From: CAZFER01 sp964517495
GTDB lineage: Bacteria > Hinthialibacterota > Hinthialibacteria > Hinthialibacterales > Hinthialibacteraceae
Reading direction: 5' to 3'
Length of the DNA stretch: 17,316 bases
Assembly: GCA_964517495.1 (NCBI GenBank)
Contig: CAZFER010000100.1
Location: forward strand, 1 to 17,316
A model generated the notes under the pieces. The model worked only from the letters and a program-made list of their open reading frames with translations, was not told the DNA's origin and did no database searches. The translations under genes were made by a program, and so were the position numbers. Shown in pieces: positions 6,186-14,324 of the stretch (the stretch's first letter is position 1; each line of letters begins with the position of its first letter).

Positions 6186-9100
6186 ATGAATCGCATCAAT
6201 TCATCCTGTCTTACAGGTTTTTGGTTAAATTTTAAGAGCAGCATCAGTTATATGGTCGCTGCCCTGTTTATAGTGTTTTTAATTTGGGCTTCTCTTCCTC
6301 ATTTATGGATAATGGAACGCCTTGATCGAACACCTTGGTTTTTTGTGGGATTTTGGGGACTTTTGGCTTTGCCCGCCTTATTTTCAGCTGGTTATGCCGA
6401 GACTGCCTGGCGAGGCATTAAGCGAGTCGTCTTTTCAATATATTCTTCACTCAACCGAAAACCCATATTAACCACCTTTTTCATTTTTGTTCTTTCATCC
6501 TTCCTCTGTTGGTTTTTCCGCATACGGCACCTTGAAGCGGGGGATATGTATCAATTCCATCTGGCGGCGGTGCAAAAAAACGCTTTTTATGTCCCCCATG
6601 CTCCCCTAGAGTCGTTGATTCGTATTTTGATGAACAAAATATTATATATATGGCCTAGTTTGGATATGGTGACCTTAAATTCCCTGCTGATGTGCGTTTA
6701 CGGTGGTTTGTATGTCATTATCGTGATTATTTTGGCACGACGGCTGCCGAATCCATATACGTGGCTGGTCCCTCCATTCTTAATATGCACGCCGGTGATG
6801 GAGATATTTTGTGGGTATTTAGAGGTTTACAGTTTCCCCGTGGTAATAGAAGTGCTCTTTTTATTGGTTGGATTGCTCTACAGTAAAAGGCGTTGTTCCA
6901 TCACCACGGTCAGTATTATTTATGGCCTGGCGTTTGCCGTGGCGTTATGGCATGCATTTCTTTTCCCTGCTTATGTCTTTTTGCTGGGGGTCGCCTGGTG
7001 GAGGAAAGAGATCAGAATCATGGGATTTATTTGGCAGGGGATAGTGGCCACAACAATCGTATTAATCATTTTGGCCATTCTTTCTTTCTATACGGATCCG
7101 TTTATTGGATTTACCACACGCTTGGGGGACGCCTCTTTGCTTATCCCCCTTAGCCCAATGGCCAAAGCAAAGGGTTATGAGTTGTTTTCAATGCGCCATT
7201 ATGCTGATAAAGCCAACGAAATATTATTGATCGGGCTGGCGGGGGCAACCATTGTGGTGGTCCGAATATTGACCGAATTTAAAAGTACTTTCAGGCTATG
7301 CTTTAAACCGGATGTGGTTTTTTTGGGGCTGGCTAGCCTTTTCGGATTAATCGCGACATTTTTGTACTATCCCCAATTGGGATTTCCTCTTGATTGGGAT
7401 TTATATACATTTTTATTTCCATGCTTAACATTGCTAGGAGTTTCGATGATGCCAAACCTTTTCCGTTCCATAAAATGGAAGAAAATCGTGTTGATTTTAT
7501 TAATCATCAGTGCAGGACTGGGATCAGCCTGGGTATTGCAGAATGCCCTCTTTTGGCATTATCCCGCCACGATCCAACAGATGGGGCCTTATTTAAGCAC
7601 GGTCATGCCTGATTACTATTATAAACACATGCAAAATTCCTTTAAAAACAATACTCAAAATCATTTGTATTGGATAGCGGACCGTGCGCTGGAGGAATCC
7701 CCCGAACGTTATCGTGATATTCTTGAATTTATGAACGAATGGGTGATCACAACCTTGGCTAAATCCTTGCCGGCTCAATACGACGATGCCGGTTGGGCGC
7801 GTGATATGTATATTCAACGTGGGCAAGAAACGAGAGTTTTTATATTTGACAAAATGGGACGAATTTTTATAAAAGATGAAGAAACCCTGGACTGGATATA
7901 TTCTCCCATCCAACCCCTGCCATCATTGTTGACGGCAGGCGAAATCACATCCGATGGCGATGCATTGCTTTTAACCAAAGCCGGCCAATTATACCACATC
8001 AAAAAGAGTACACTTGATCAAGGAATGGAGGATAAAACGGTTTGGGATAATCCGGAATTGGTGAAGCATTTCAGTCCCGAAGCCATCACCGCTCCCCCAT
8101 TACCAGTCCATTTGATTGACATGGAAATCCATTCTGGAAACGGACATATTTGTGTTTTGGATAATATGAACCGTGTGTGGGATATGGAAACCGAAACCCT
8201 GCTGCTGCAGGGTATATCCTCTTATAATACCGCTATCGCGTTTCAATTTACCCAAAATCATCAGCCGGTTACCATTAACATTAATAATCAATTATCCTAT
8301 GATAAACGGCAGGTACGGTTCCCTTTCCGCGCCCAATGGTTTAATCCGATCGTCCGTGACTTATTACTGACCAACAGTGACGAAGGCTTGATTACGCTTG
8401 ATTTAAATGGCAATACCCATTACTCAGGCGATACATCCCTTTACGAAAACAATGTCACCACTCCCGCGATCATCGACCGTTTTATTAAAATAAAACAGTT
8501 ACCCAGCCGTGAATCGCTCTTGTTGCTGGATAATCGCTACCGGTTATATACCATAGAATTGGACATGTCCGGTGTTTCCATTCACTCGCGCATGGAAAAC
8601 ATGATCCAAGCTGGGCAGTTATCACAAGCGTATAAACATTTGCGGCGCATGTGGCGTCGTTCCAGTGAATTAACCTCGGTTTGCTATGATTTGGTGAATA
8701 CTGATTTTATTCGCAAGGCGCGTGGTGTGCGCATGTTCGAAAGTTTTGATGAAATCCCCTTATTTGTCGATGTGTTCCCCATTAATGAACGGCTGATTAT
8801 CCTGCTTGATCGTTGGGGGCGCCTTGTTTATGACATCGCGGGGAAAAGTTTCATGTTGGATGGCTCAGGCCTTTATACCTGGCCTCAATACGATGTAAGG
8901 GATGGAACCCTGGTGGAGGACGGGCTGTTGTTTCTATGCACCAATGGGCAGGTCTGGCATTATCCATCCGTGAGTACGATTTATCAAAACGAATCTCTAA
9001 TGGCGCATCGGCCTACAAAATGGATTGATTTAAATGATTTTGAACGTGGCGCACTTTGGATCGGAGTGGAGAGCCTTAATTTTGGCCGTGAGGTGGTTGC

Positions 9101-9533
9101 CCTTTCTTCCACTGGTGTATTATTACGAATTGACACAATTAACCGGCGTTTAATTGAAAAGGTAAACATTCCAACAACCCAAAATATGATTTATAAATAT
9201 GATTGCCGCCAGTCGCCCGATGGATTGGTGGTCGCCTTTTCATCACAGGGTGGACCGCCTTACCTCTACACTCATTGGAACCGGGAGGTCAAGGCGGTTC
9301 CTCATTCAAAATTCGATTGGGATGCGGTGGCGGATATACGCCTGTTGGATGATAACAATGTGTTGGTGATGGATCGCTTTGGCGTCTTGCACCCAAGCGA
9401 TGCTCCGATAAAATTTCATGATACCCTATCAACGCCAATTGCTGATGCCATATCAATCAAAATGATCCCCGGTACCGAAAAAGCCATCTGGTTGAGAAGC
9501 AATGGAGACCGGAGAATTTTCCGCAAAAAATAA
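6186..9533 (+). CDS. GT-C-like polytopic membrane protein fused to beta-propeller-like domain
   Basis: A 1115-residue protein in two halves. Residues 1-455 are strongly hydrophobic with about 12 predicted membrane segments (roughly 21-41, 49-71, 92-110, 160-184, 191-210, 214-232, 240-270, 279-301, 345-362, 376-395, 405-421, 433-452). An acidic LEAGD (116-120) follows the third helix, on the predicted periplasmic side, where GT-C lipid-linked-sugar glycosyltransferases place their catalytic acid. A DWDLY motif is at 403-407. From about 550 to 1115 the chain is soluble and contains about ten strand-turn-strand repeats of the form hydrophobic run, D/N/S-x-x-G-x, hydrophobic run: near 551, 592, 655, 734, 778, 870, 914, 970, 1059 and 1100. 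A helical insert lies near 800-855. This suggests a quinoprotein- or WD-like propeller. The ribosome site is weak (TTTGGA just upstream). I know no named family with this layout; transferase activity is inference. Confidence 0.7.
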   Translation: MNRINSSCLTGFWLNFKSSISYMVAALFIVFLIWASLPHLWIMERLDRTPWFFVGFWGLLALPALFSAGYAETAWRGIKRVVFSIYSSLNRKPILTTFFIFVLSSFLCWFFRIRHLEAGDMYQFHLAAVQKNAFYVPHAPLESLIRILMNKILYIWPSLDMVTLNSLLMCVYGGLYVIIVIILARRLPNPYTWLVPPFLICTPVMEIFCGYLEVYSFPVVIEVLFLLVGLLYSKRRCSITTVSIIYGLAFAVALWHAFLFPAYVFLLGVAWWRKEIRIMGFIWQGIVATTIVLIILAILSFYTDPFIGFTTRLGDASLLIPLSPMAKAKGYELFSMRHYADKANEILLIGLAGATIVVVRILTEFKSTFRLCFKPDVVFLGLASLFGLIATFLYYPQLGFPLDWDLYTFLFPCLTLLGVSMMPNLFRSIKWKKIVLILLIISAGLGSAWVLQNALFWHYPATIQQMGPYLSTVMPDYYYKHMQNSFKNNTQNHLYWIADRALEESPERYRDILEFMNEWVITTLAKSLPAQYDDAGWARDMYIQRGQETRVFIFDKMGRIFIKDEETLDWIYSPIQPLPSLLTAGEITSDGDALLLTKAGQLYHIKKSTLDQGMEDKTVWDNPELVKHFSPEAITAPPLPVHLIDMEIHSGNGHICVLDNMNRVWDMETETLLLQGISSYNTAIAFQFTQNHQPVTININNQLSYDKRQVRFPFRAQWFNPIVRDLLLTNSDEGLITLDLNGNTHYSGDTSLYENNVTTPAIIDRFIKIKQLPSRESLLLLDNRYRLYTIELDMSGVSIHSRMENMIQAGQLSQAYKHLRRMWRRSSELTSVCYDLVNTDFIRKARGVRMFESFDEIPLFVDVFPINERLIILLDRWGRLVYDIAGKSFMLDGSGLYTWPQYDVRDGTLVEDGLLFLCTNGQVWHYPSVSTIYQNESLMAHRPTKWIDLNDFERGALWIGVESLNFGREVVALSSTGVLLRIDTINRRLIEKVNIPTTQNMIYKYDCRQSPDGLVVAFSSQGGPPYLYTHWNREVKAVPHSKFDWDAVADIRLLDDNNVLVMDRFGVLHPSDAPIKFHDTLSTPIADAISIKMIPGTEKAIWLRSNGDRRIFRKK

Positions 9534-9641
9534 GGCTGATATGCCACCAATTTTTTTTCTGTTCAACTTTGAAGAACCACTCAGAATATGTTTTAATAGA
9601 GAAAATGAAGAAGATGAAATATTGTTTAAGGAGAATGGGAT

Positions 9642-11030
9642 ATGAATAAAGGATTGAATCGCCGTCATTTTAATCATCTCTTATCAATGGGGCTAGCCGC
9701 CGGCCCCTTAATGATGCCCAATCTAACCCATGCTTCCAATGGGGGAAGAAAGCCCAATATTGTACTTATTTTCACTGATGATATGGGTTATGGTGATTTG
9801 AGTTCATACGGCCACCCCACCATTCAAACGCCTCATTTGGATAATATGGCAGACGAAGGCATGCGTTTAACTTCGTTTTACGCAACGGCCCCGGTCTGCA
9901 CTCCCTCACGGGTGGCCTTGCTCACCGGGCGGTATCCTGTGCGAGCTGGCCAGCCGGGCAATTTAGGCCCTAATTCCAAAAAAGGGCTTAATCTGTCTGA
10001 AGTTTTGCTTCCTCAGCTGCTTAAAAAGCAGGGCTATAGAACCATGGCCATAGGTAAATGGCACCTTGGCCATGATCCAGTGGATTACATGCCCACATCG
10101 CGAGGATTTGATCATTATTACGGCTTGCCTTATAGCAACGATATGATTCCACCGTGGGTAAAAACTGATAAACCCCTTTACCTTTACCGCGACACTGAGG
10201 TGATCGAACATCCCGTGGAACAAAAAACGCTTACTGAACGCTTTACTCGTGAAGCGGTGAAATTTATTAAATCCTCCAAAGATTCTCCCTTCTTCTTATA
10301 TCTGCCGCACAGCATGCCTCATCTGCCTATCAGCACGTCGGATTCTTTTCGTGGAACGTCCCGTGCCGGTCTATATGGTGATGTAATCGAAACCATTGAT
10401 TGGAGCGTGGGGAAAATTTTGGAGACATTAAAAGAGGAAGGACTGGACGATAATACGATGGTGATATTCACCAGCGACAATGGCCCCTGGCTTAACCTGC
10501 CACCCCGCATGCTGCAAGGGGGTGTCAAACGCTGGCATTCGGGCTTCAAAAGTTTGCTAGAAGGATCAAAAGGAACTACTTACGAAGGTGGCCATCGGGT
10601 ACCCTGTATCGTAAGGTGGCCCAACCAAATCAATCCCGGGCAAGTATCCGCGGATATGGCTTGCACCATGGATTTATTTGCCACCATCTGCCATTGCACC
10701 GGCACACCCTTACCCGATGATAGAGTTATAGACGGGATGAACATCATGCCCATGCTGCGAGGCAAGGAGGATACACCCCGCGAGGAATTCTTCTATTTCC
10801 GCGGAAAACGTCTGGAAGCGGTACGCGAGGGACCATGGAAATTACGCCTTTCGCGAAGCCATCGAGAAGATCTTGATAAAGATGAACCCTTGACCCCTGA
10901 ACTATTCAACCTGGATATCGATCCAGCGGAACAATACAACTTTGCTGAAATCGAACCCGAAATAGTCAAAAGGCTGAACCAAAAAATGAAGGTTATGGCC
11001 AAGGAACTCAAAGCCAATTTATGGAAGTAA
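9642..11030 (+). CDS. Tat-exported Cys-type sulfatase (arylsulfatase-like), first of pair
   Basis: A 462-residue sulfatase of the alkaline-phosphatase superfamily (S1 type), which hydrolyses sulfate esters, most likely from glycans. ATG 9642 follows AAGGAG (9628-9633). The N-terminus has a twin-arginine signal, NRRHF, with a hydrophobic stretch up to about residue 31. The formylglycine motif is C86-T-P-S-R90, so C86 should be oxidised in the cytoplasm by a maturase before Tat export. Other catalytic positions are visible: the metal pair D46-D47, GKWHLG (138-143, with K139 and H141), H223, D279-N280, and K310 in the stretch GSKGTTYEGGHRVP (308-321). The C-terminal subdomain (about 380-462) includes LFNLDIDPAEQYN, usual for the family. 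Eighteen nt separate it from the next sulfatase, so the two are probably co-transcribed. The regio- and substrate specificity cannot be read from sequence. Confidence 0.96.
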   Translation: MNKGLNRRHFNHLLSMGLAAGPLMMPNLTHASNGGRKPNIVLIFTDDMGYGDLSSYGHPTIQTPHLDNMADEGMRLTSFYATAPVCTPSRVALLTGRYPVRAGQPGNLGPNSKKGLNLSEVLLPQLLKKQGYRTMAIGKWHLGHDPVDYMPTSRGFDHYYGLPYSNDMIPPWVKTDKPLYLYRDTEVIEHPVEQKTLTERFTREAVKFIKSSKDSPFFLYLPHSMPHLPISTSDSFRGTSRAGLYGDVIETIDWSVGKILETLKEEGLDDNTMVIFTSDNGPWLNLPPRMLQGGVKRWHSGFKSLLEGSKGTTYEGGHRVPCIVRWPNQINPGQVSADMACTMDLFATICHCTGTPLPDDRVIDGMNIMPMLRGKEDTPREEFFYFRGKRLEAVREGPWKLRLSRSHREDLDKDEPLTPELFNLDIDPAEQYNFAEIEPEIVKRLNQKMKVMAKELKANLWK

Positions 11031-11048
11031 AATCAAAAGGTAAAACTC

Positions 11049-12383
11049 ATGACCAATACCAATCAAACCCGACGAACTTTTTTACAATCCTCTTTAGCCG
11101 GCTTGCTCGCTTTGTCCACCCCAAATGGCAACGCTGAACGCAAGCCCAACATTGTTTTGATCATGGCTGATGATTTGGGCTATGGAGATATTGGTTGCTA
11201 TGGAAATGATTGGATAAACACGCCTCATCTTGATGCTTTAGCCCGAAATGGTATGCGCTTTACTGATTATCATTCCAACGCGCCGGTGTGTTCGCCCACG
11301 CGAGCGGCGCTTTTAACTGGACGCTATCAACAACGCAGCGGTTTGGAGGGTGTTATCTATGTTCGCGGTGAAACCCGCCAGGTGGGTCTGAGGCAGGATG
11401 AAGTGACCTTTGCCGAAGTATTGAAAAAAGCAGGCTATAAAACGGGTATCTTTGGGAAGTGGCATTTGGGCTATAAAAAGGAATACAACCCTGTCCACCA
11501 TGGCTTTGATGTCTTTCATGGATATGTTAGTGGCAACATTGATTACCATTCTCATTACGACAACGCTGGTATTGCTGATTGGTGGCATAACCTTGAGCAA
11601 ATCGAAGAGGAAGGCTATGTCACTGATCTTATCACTGACCACGCCATAGATTTTATCAAATCCAATAAAGATAACCCCTTCTGTGTTTATATCGCTCATG
11701 AAGCCCCTCATTGGCCTTATCAAGGGCGGGAAGACAAAGCAGATCGTTTTCCAGGCGTGGATTTCAACTCTCACGGCAGCCGCAAGGATAAAAAGGGCGC
11801 TTACAAGGAAATGGTCGAAGCGATGGACGAGAACATTGGTCGGGTCATCAAAACACTTGAACAACTTGGTTTGTCCAGAGATACCTTTGTCTTTTTCTGC
11901 TCTGACAACGGTGCAACGCCGCTCGGTTCAAATGGTTCATTGCGTGGGGACAAAGGTTCATTGTGGGAAGGTGGGCATCGTGTCCCTGCTATCGCGTATT
12001 GGCCTGGCAAAATTGACAAAGGCCAAACCATCGATGACACCGTGTTAAGCATGGATATGTTCCCCACTATGGCATCCCTTGCAGGAGCAAGTGATATAGA
12101 TACTCCACCATTGGATGGCGTGGATATTTCTCCCCTGCTAGTGAAAAACAAATCTCTTCCCGAACGAACGCTTTTTTGGCGCTACCGCAGGCATAAAGTC
12201 GTCCGCCAAGGCCAGTGGAAATGGATTGCTGAAGGGAAGAACCAATACTTGTTCAACCTGGAAACGGATCGAAACGAACAGAACAACCTGGCAAACACTC
12301 ACAAAGAAAAAGCCCGGGAACTTGCGAAGGCAATGGCAAGATGGGAGCAAAGCATAAGTGATGTTAAACTCATAACAGATTAA
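11049..12383 (+). CDS. Tat-exported Cys-type sulfatase, second of pair
   Basis: A 444-residue sulfatase, related to its upstream neighbour but clearly not a recent duplicate. The N-terminal TRRTFLQSSLAG (7-18) is a Tat signal. The formylglycine motif is C81-S-P-T-R85, the C-x-P-T-R variant, where the neighbour has C-x-P-S-R. Metal and active-site residues are all in place: D41-D42, K137 and H139 in GKWHLG, H217, D286-N287, and K302 in GDKGSLWEGGHRVP. The translation start has a modest AAAAGG site (11035-11040). The two enzymes may remove sulfate from different positions of the same glycan; that is an inference from pairing. No sulfatase-maturing enzyme lies in the window, so activation must rely on a gene elsewhere. 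Confidence 0.96.
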   Translation: MTNTNQTRRTFLQSSLAGLLALSTPNGNAERKPNIVLIMADDLGYGDIGCYGNDWINTPHLDALARNGMRFTDYHSNAPVCSPTRAALLTGRYQQRSGLEGVIYVRGETRQVGLRQDEVTFAEVLKKAGYKTGIFGKWHLGYKKEYNPVHHGFDVFHGYVSGNIDYHSHYDNAGIADWWHNLEQIEEEGYVTDLITDHAIDFIKSNKDNPFCVYIAHEAPHWPYQGREDKADRFPGVDFNSHGSRKDKKGAYKEMVEAMDENIGRVIKTLEQLGLSRDTFVFFCSDNGATPLGSNGSLRGDKGSLWEGGHRVPAIAYWPGKIDKGQTIDDTVLSMDMFPTMASLAGASDIDTPPLDGVDISPLLVKNKSLPERTLFWRYRRHKVVRQGQWKWIAEGKNQYLFNLETDRNEQNNLANTHKEKARELAKAMARWEQSISDVKLITD

Positions 12384-12386
12384 GGT

Positions 12387-12560
12387 CTGAATCAGGATGC
12401 CAGGATGTTAAGGATACACACAGGATATTGAATATCGGGGGTTGGGTGTTTCTGCAAGGAAGTGAATGTGGAAATGGAGGTGGGTGTTTTTTAAAGCGCG
12501 GATTAAATGAATTACGCGGAGTTGGGATTTTCGGAGCGCGGGCATTCTGCCCGCACTCCG
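12387..12560. repeat. Composite repeat, right copy (CTGAATCAGGAT plus GCGGGC hairpin)
   Basis: CTGAATCAGGAT with CCAGGATGTTAAGGAT (12387-12415) repeats the text at 7-36. Further on, GCGGGCA (12538-12544) pairs with TGCCCGC (12548-12554) over a 3-nt loop, extended outside by CGGAG (12532-12536) and CTCCG (12556-12560). It begins only 3 nt after the second sulfatase stop and is part of a 383-nt gene-free stretch (12384-12766). The remaining part of that stretch, from about 12640, is T-rich and probably carries the promoter of the LTXXQ-protein gene, but I cannot place it with confidence. Confidence 0.75.
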
Positions 12561-12766
12561 TGATGGGGCATTGCCAATCGGTTTGTGGGGGGGAATAGCG
12601 TGGCCGATCCAATGTTTTTACCCCATTTTCACTTTGTCGGGCTGACAGGTTCCGTTTTATCTTTTCTAAAAAAATTCCTTTTCTTCATGATTTCTTCATT
12701 TTGTTTTTTGTATTCTATTTCCAAGATGACTGCAGGCATCTAAAAAAAACAAGAGGAGAACAGATT

Positions 12767-13522
12767 ATGAAGAAAAAACGTCAATGGATCATCTGGAGCG
12801 TAGTGGGATTTGTCATTTCCTTTGCTTTGCTTGGAATGAGTCAAGTTCCGGGAGATGAAAGGCCATTTATGCAAGTTGGCAATAAAATCATTTATGGCCA
12901 GGAAGAGGCAAAGGGTCCAGTACGCAAACCTATTGTTAATCGAGAGACCGTCGCTAAATTGGAATTGAGCCAGGAACAACTGGCGCAAATTCAAGCCATT
13001 CAAGAAACCCTCTTTGATAAGTATCCCGACTATGAAAAGACCTTATTGGCTATTAGCGAGTTGGAACAAGAACTCGAAAAAGCCAAAGACGGGATTGAAG
13101 GCTGGGGGCGTTTCAAGAAGGAATTTGAAAGCTCTCTTGTTGCAATTTTGACTCAAGAGCAGCTCTTGGCGATGCATCCCGGAAAAGGAAAAGGGCCAGA
13201 AGGAAGAGAACCAAAAGGGAAAATAAAAATTCATCTCGATCGCCTAAACCAAGTTGAATTGACAAGCGATCAACTCTCGCAAATCAATGCCCTTTTGGAT
13301 GAGTTTGAAGCGAAAGTAAAGGGTTTGAAAGCCGCCCTGAAAATGGAAATCGATACGAAACCCAAAATCAGGGAACTGGAAAAATGGATTGAAGATGCTG
13401 AGGATGAATATGCCACCTTGGTTTCCATCGTTCTAAGCGATGCTCAAATAAAGGAACTCCCCATGACAGGTCCTCCTGAACATGCGGGACCTCCGGCACA
13501 TGCGAAAAAAGGAAGAGACTAA
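12767..13522 (+). CDS. Spy/CpxP-like periplasmic protein with doubled LTXXQ unit
   Basis: A 251-residue exported, mostly helical and highly charged protein. ATG 12767 is preceded by AGGAG (12754-12758). An upstream in-frame ATG at 12701 is rejected because the signal peptide (KKKR, hydrophobic 8-23) starts only here. Four LTXXQ-type motifs are visible: LSQEQ (67-71), LTQEQ (128-132), LTSDQ (165-169) and LSDAQ (223-227). They come in pairs that define two similar helical units, about 61-136 and 158-233, joined by a Gly/Pro/Lys-rich linker. LTXXQ motifs define the Spy/CpxP family of periplasmic chaperones and sensor-kinase inhibitors. The tail is PPEHAGPPAHAKKGRD, with two histidines that could bind metal. 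The response regulator and kinase genes follow directly, which supports a role in periplasmic stress or metal sensing. The family assignment rests on motifs and context, not full alignment. Confidence 0.75.
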   Translation: MKKKRQWIIWSVVGFVISFALLGMSQVPGDERPFMQVGNKIIYGQEEAKGPVRKPIVNRETVAKLELSQEQLAQIQAIQETLFDKYPDYEKTLLAISELEQELEKAKDGIEGWGRFKKEFESSLVAILTQEQLLAMHPGKGKGPEGREPKGKIKIHLDRLNQVELTSDQLSQINALLDEFEAKVKGLKAALKMEIDTKPKIRELEKWIEDAEDEYATLVSIVLSDAQIKELPMTGPPEHAGPPAHAKKGRD

Positions 13523-13534
13523 TCTTCTGTCTCA

Positions 13535-13572
13535 AGCAAGCGGCTCATTCTCTTGGAGCTGAGCCGCTTGCT
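13535..13572 (+). terminator. Strong hairpin between LTXXQ gene and response regulator
   Basis: A 13-bp perfect stem (13535-13547 with 13560-13572, core AAGCGGCTCA and TGAGCCGCTT) closes a 12-nt loop 12 nt after the stop codon. No uninterrupted T-run follows, only CTTCATTATAATTCC, so it is either a weak intrinsic terminator allowing read-through into the regulator gene, or an RNA-stabilising 3' end. Confidence 0.55.
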
Positions 13573-13646
13573 CTTCATTATAATTCCGTAAGTTCATGAG
13601 TTATAATTACGTTTATTCATCCAGTTAGGGTTAGATTGAAAATGAG
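13573..13646 (+). promoter_or_regulatory. Possible promoter region of the two-component operon
   Basis: Two perfect TATAAT hexamers occur at 13579-13584 and 13602-13607. The second has TTATAA 18 nt upstream as a poor -35 element. This would allow transcription of the regulator and kinase independently of the LTXXQ-protein gene. The region is AT-rich, so chance matches are likely. No clear ribosome site precedes the regulator ATG at 13647. Confidence 0.3.
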
Positions 13647-14324
13647 ATGAAATTGTTGCTTATTGAAGATTATCAGCCATTGCTGGAAAGTTTGAAACAA
13701 GGTTTTTTGTCCCACGGCATTGCTCTAGATACGGCGAGCGACGGTGAAGAAGGACTTTGGTATGCGTTGAATAATGAATATGCCGTTATCGTTCTTGACC
13801 TGATGCTTCCCAAAATGAATGGGTTGCAGGTTCTTAAAACGATACGCAAACAACATAATAGGACGCCAATACTGATTCTTACTGCAAAAGGGGAAATCAG
13901 CGACCGTGTCACCGGTTTGAATTTGGGGGCGGATGATTACTTGAGCAAGCCGTTTTCGTTTAAAGAACTTCTTGCGCGGGTAAGGGCATTGGTGCGGCGT
14001 TCACACCAGCAAGTGACCAACACGATCCAGGTGGAAGATTTGATTATCGACATGCAAAAACATGTTGTGAAACGAGGAATACACACTATTGAATTGACGC
14101 AAAAAGAATATGCTGTGCTGGAATGTTTGGCTTTGAGAAGCGGCTCTGTGGTTAGCAAGCAGATGATTATGGAAAATCTGTATGAATTTGATCATGAAGT
14201 CAGCAGCAACGTAGTCGATGTCCATATTAAGAATCTGCGAAGAAAAATTGATCATGAATTCGATTCGAAGTTAATACACACAAAAAGAGGTCATGGGTAT
14301 TTCATTGGAAGGGCCGCTGAATGA
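13647..14324 (+). CDS. OmpR/PhoB-type response regulator
   Basis: A 225-residue DNA-binding response regulator. The receiver domain spans about 1-118, with the acidic pair E7-D8, phospho-acceptor D51 in VIVLDLMLP, T79 in the ILILTAK strand and K101 in LSKPFS. A winged-helix OmpR-type effector domain covers about 128-220, ending in the typical RGHGYFI. Its TGA stop overlaps the ATG of the kinase gene (ATGA at 14321-14324), so the two are translationally coupled and form a cognate pair. The start lacks a good ribosome site, only GAG immediately upstream, yet the first residues MKLLLIEDY are exactly what a receiver domain needs, so ATG 13647 is kept. The adjacent LTXXQ protein is a likely target as well as a modulator, by analogy with CpxR. 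Confidence 0.95.
   Translation: MKLLLIEDYQPLLESLKQGFLSHGIALDTASDGEEGLWYALNNEYAVIVLDLMLPKMNGLQVLKTIRKQHNRTPILILTAKGEISDRVTGLNLGADDYLSKPFSFKELLARVRALVRRSHQQVTNTIQVEDLIIDMQKHVVKRGIHTIELTQKEYAVLECLALRSGSVVSKQMIMENLYEFDHEVSSNVVDVHIKNLRRKIDHEFDSKLIHTKRGHGYFIGRAAE

Noticed and set aside
9534..9641. T8 run at 9551-9558 after the large membrane protein gene as an intrinsic terminator
   Set aside because: Only a 3-bp stem (GGC with GCC) can form before it, too weak to support a terminator.
11313..11864. 183-residue minus-strand open frame
   Set aside because: Antisense to the second sulfatase, whose catalytic residues are all on the plus strand; a shadow frame.
1..12560. The bracketing composite repeats as ends of a transposon
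   Set aside because: They are direct rather than inverted, no transposase or integrase is present between them, and no target duplication is evident.
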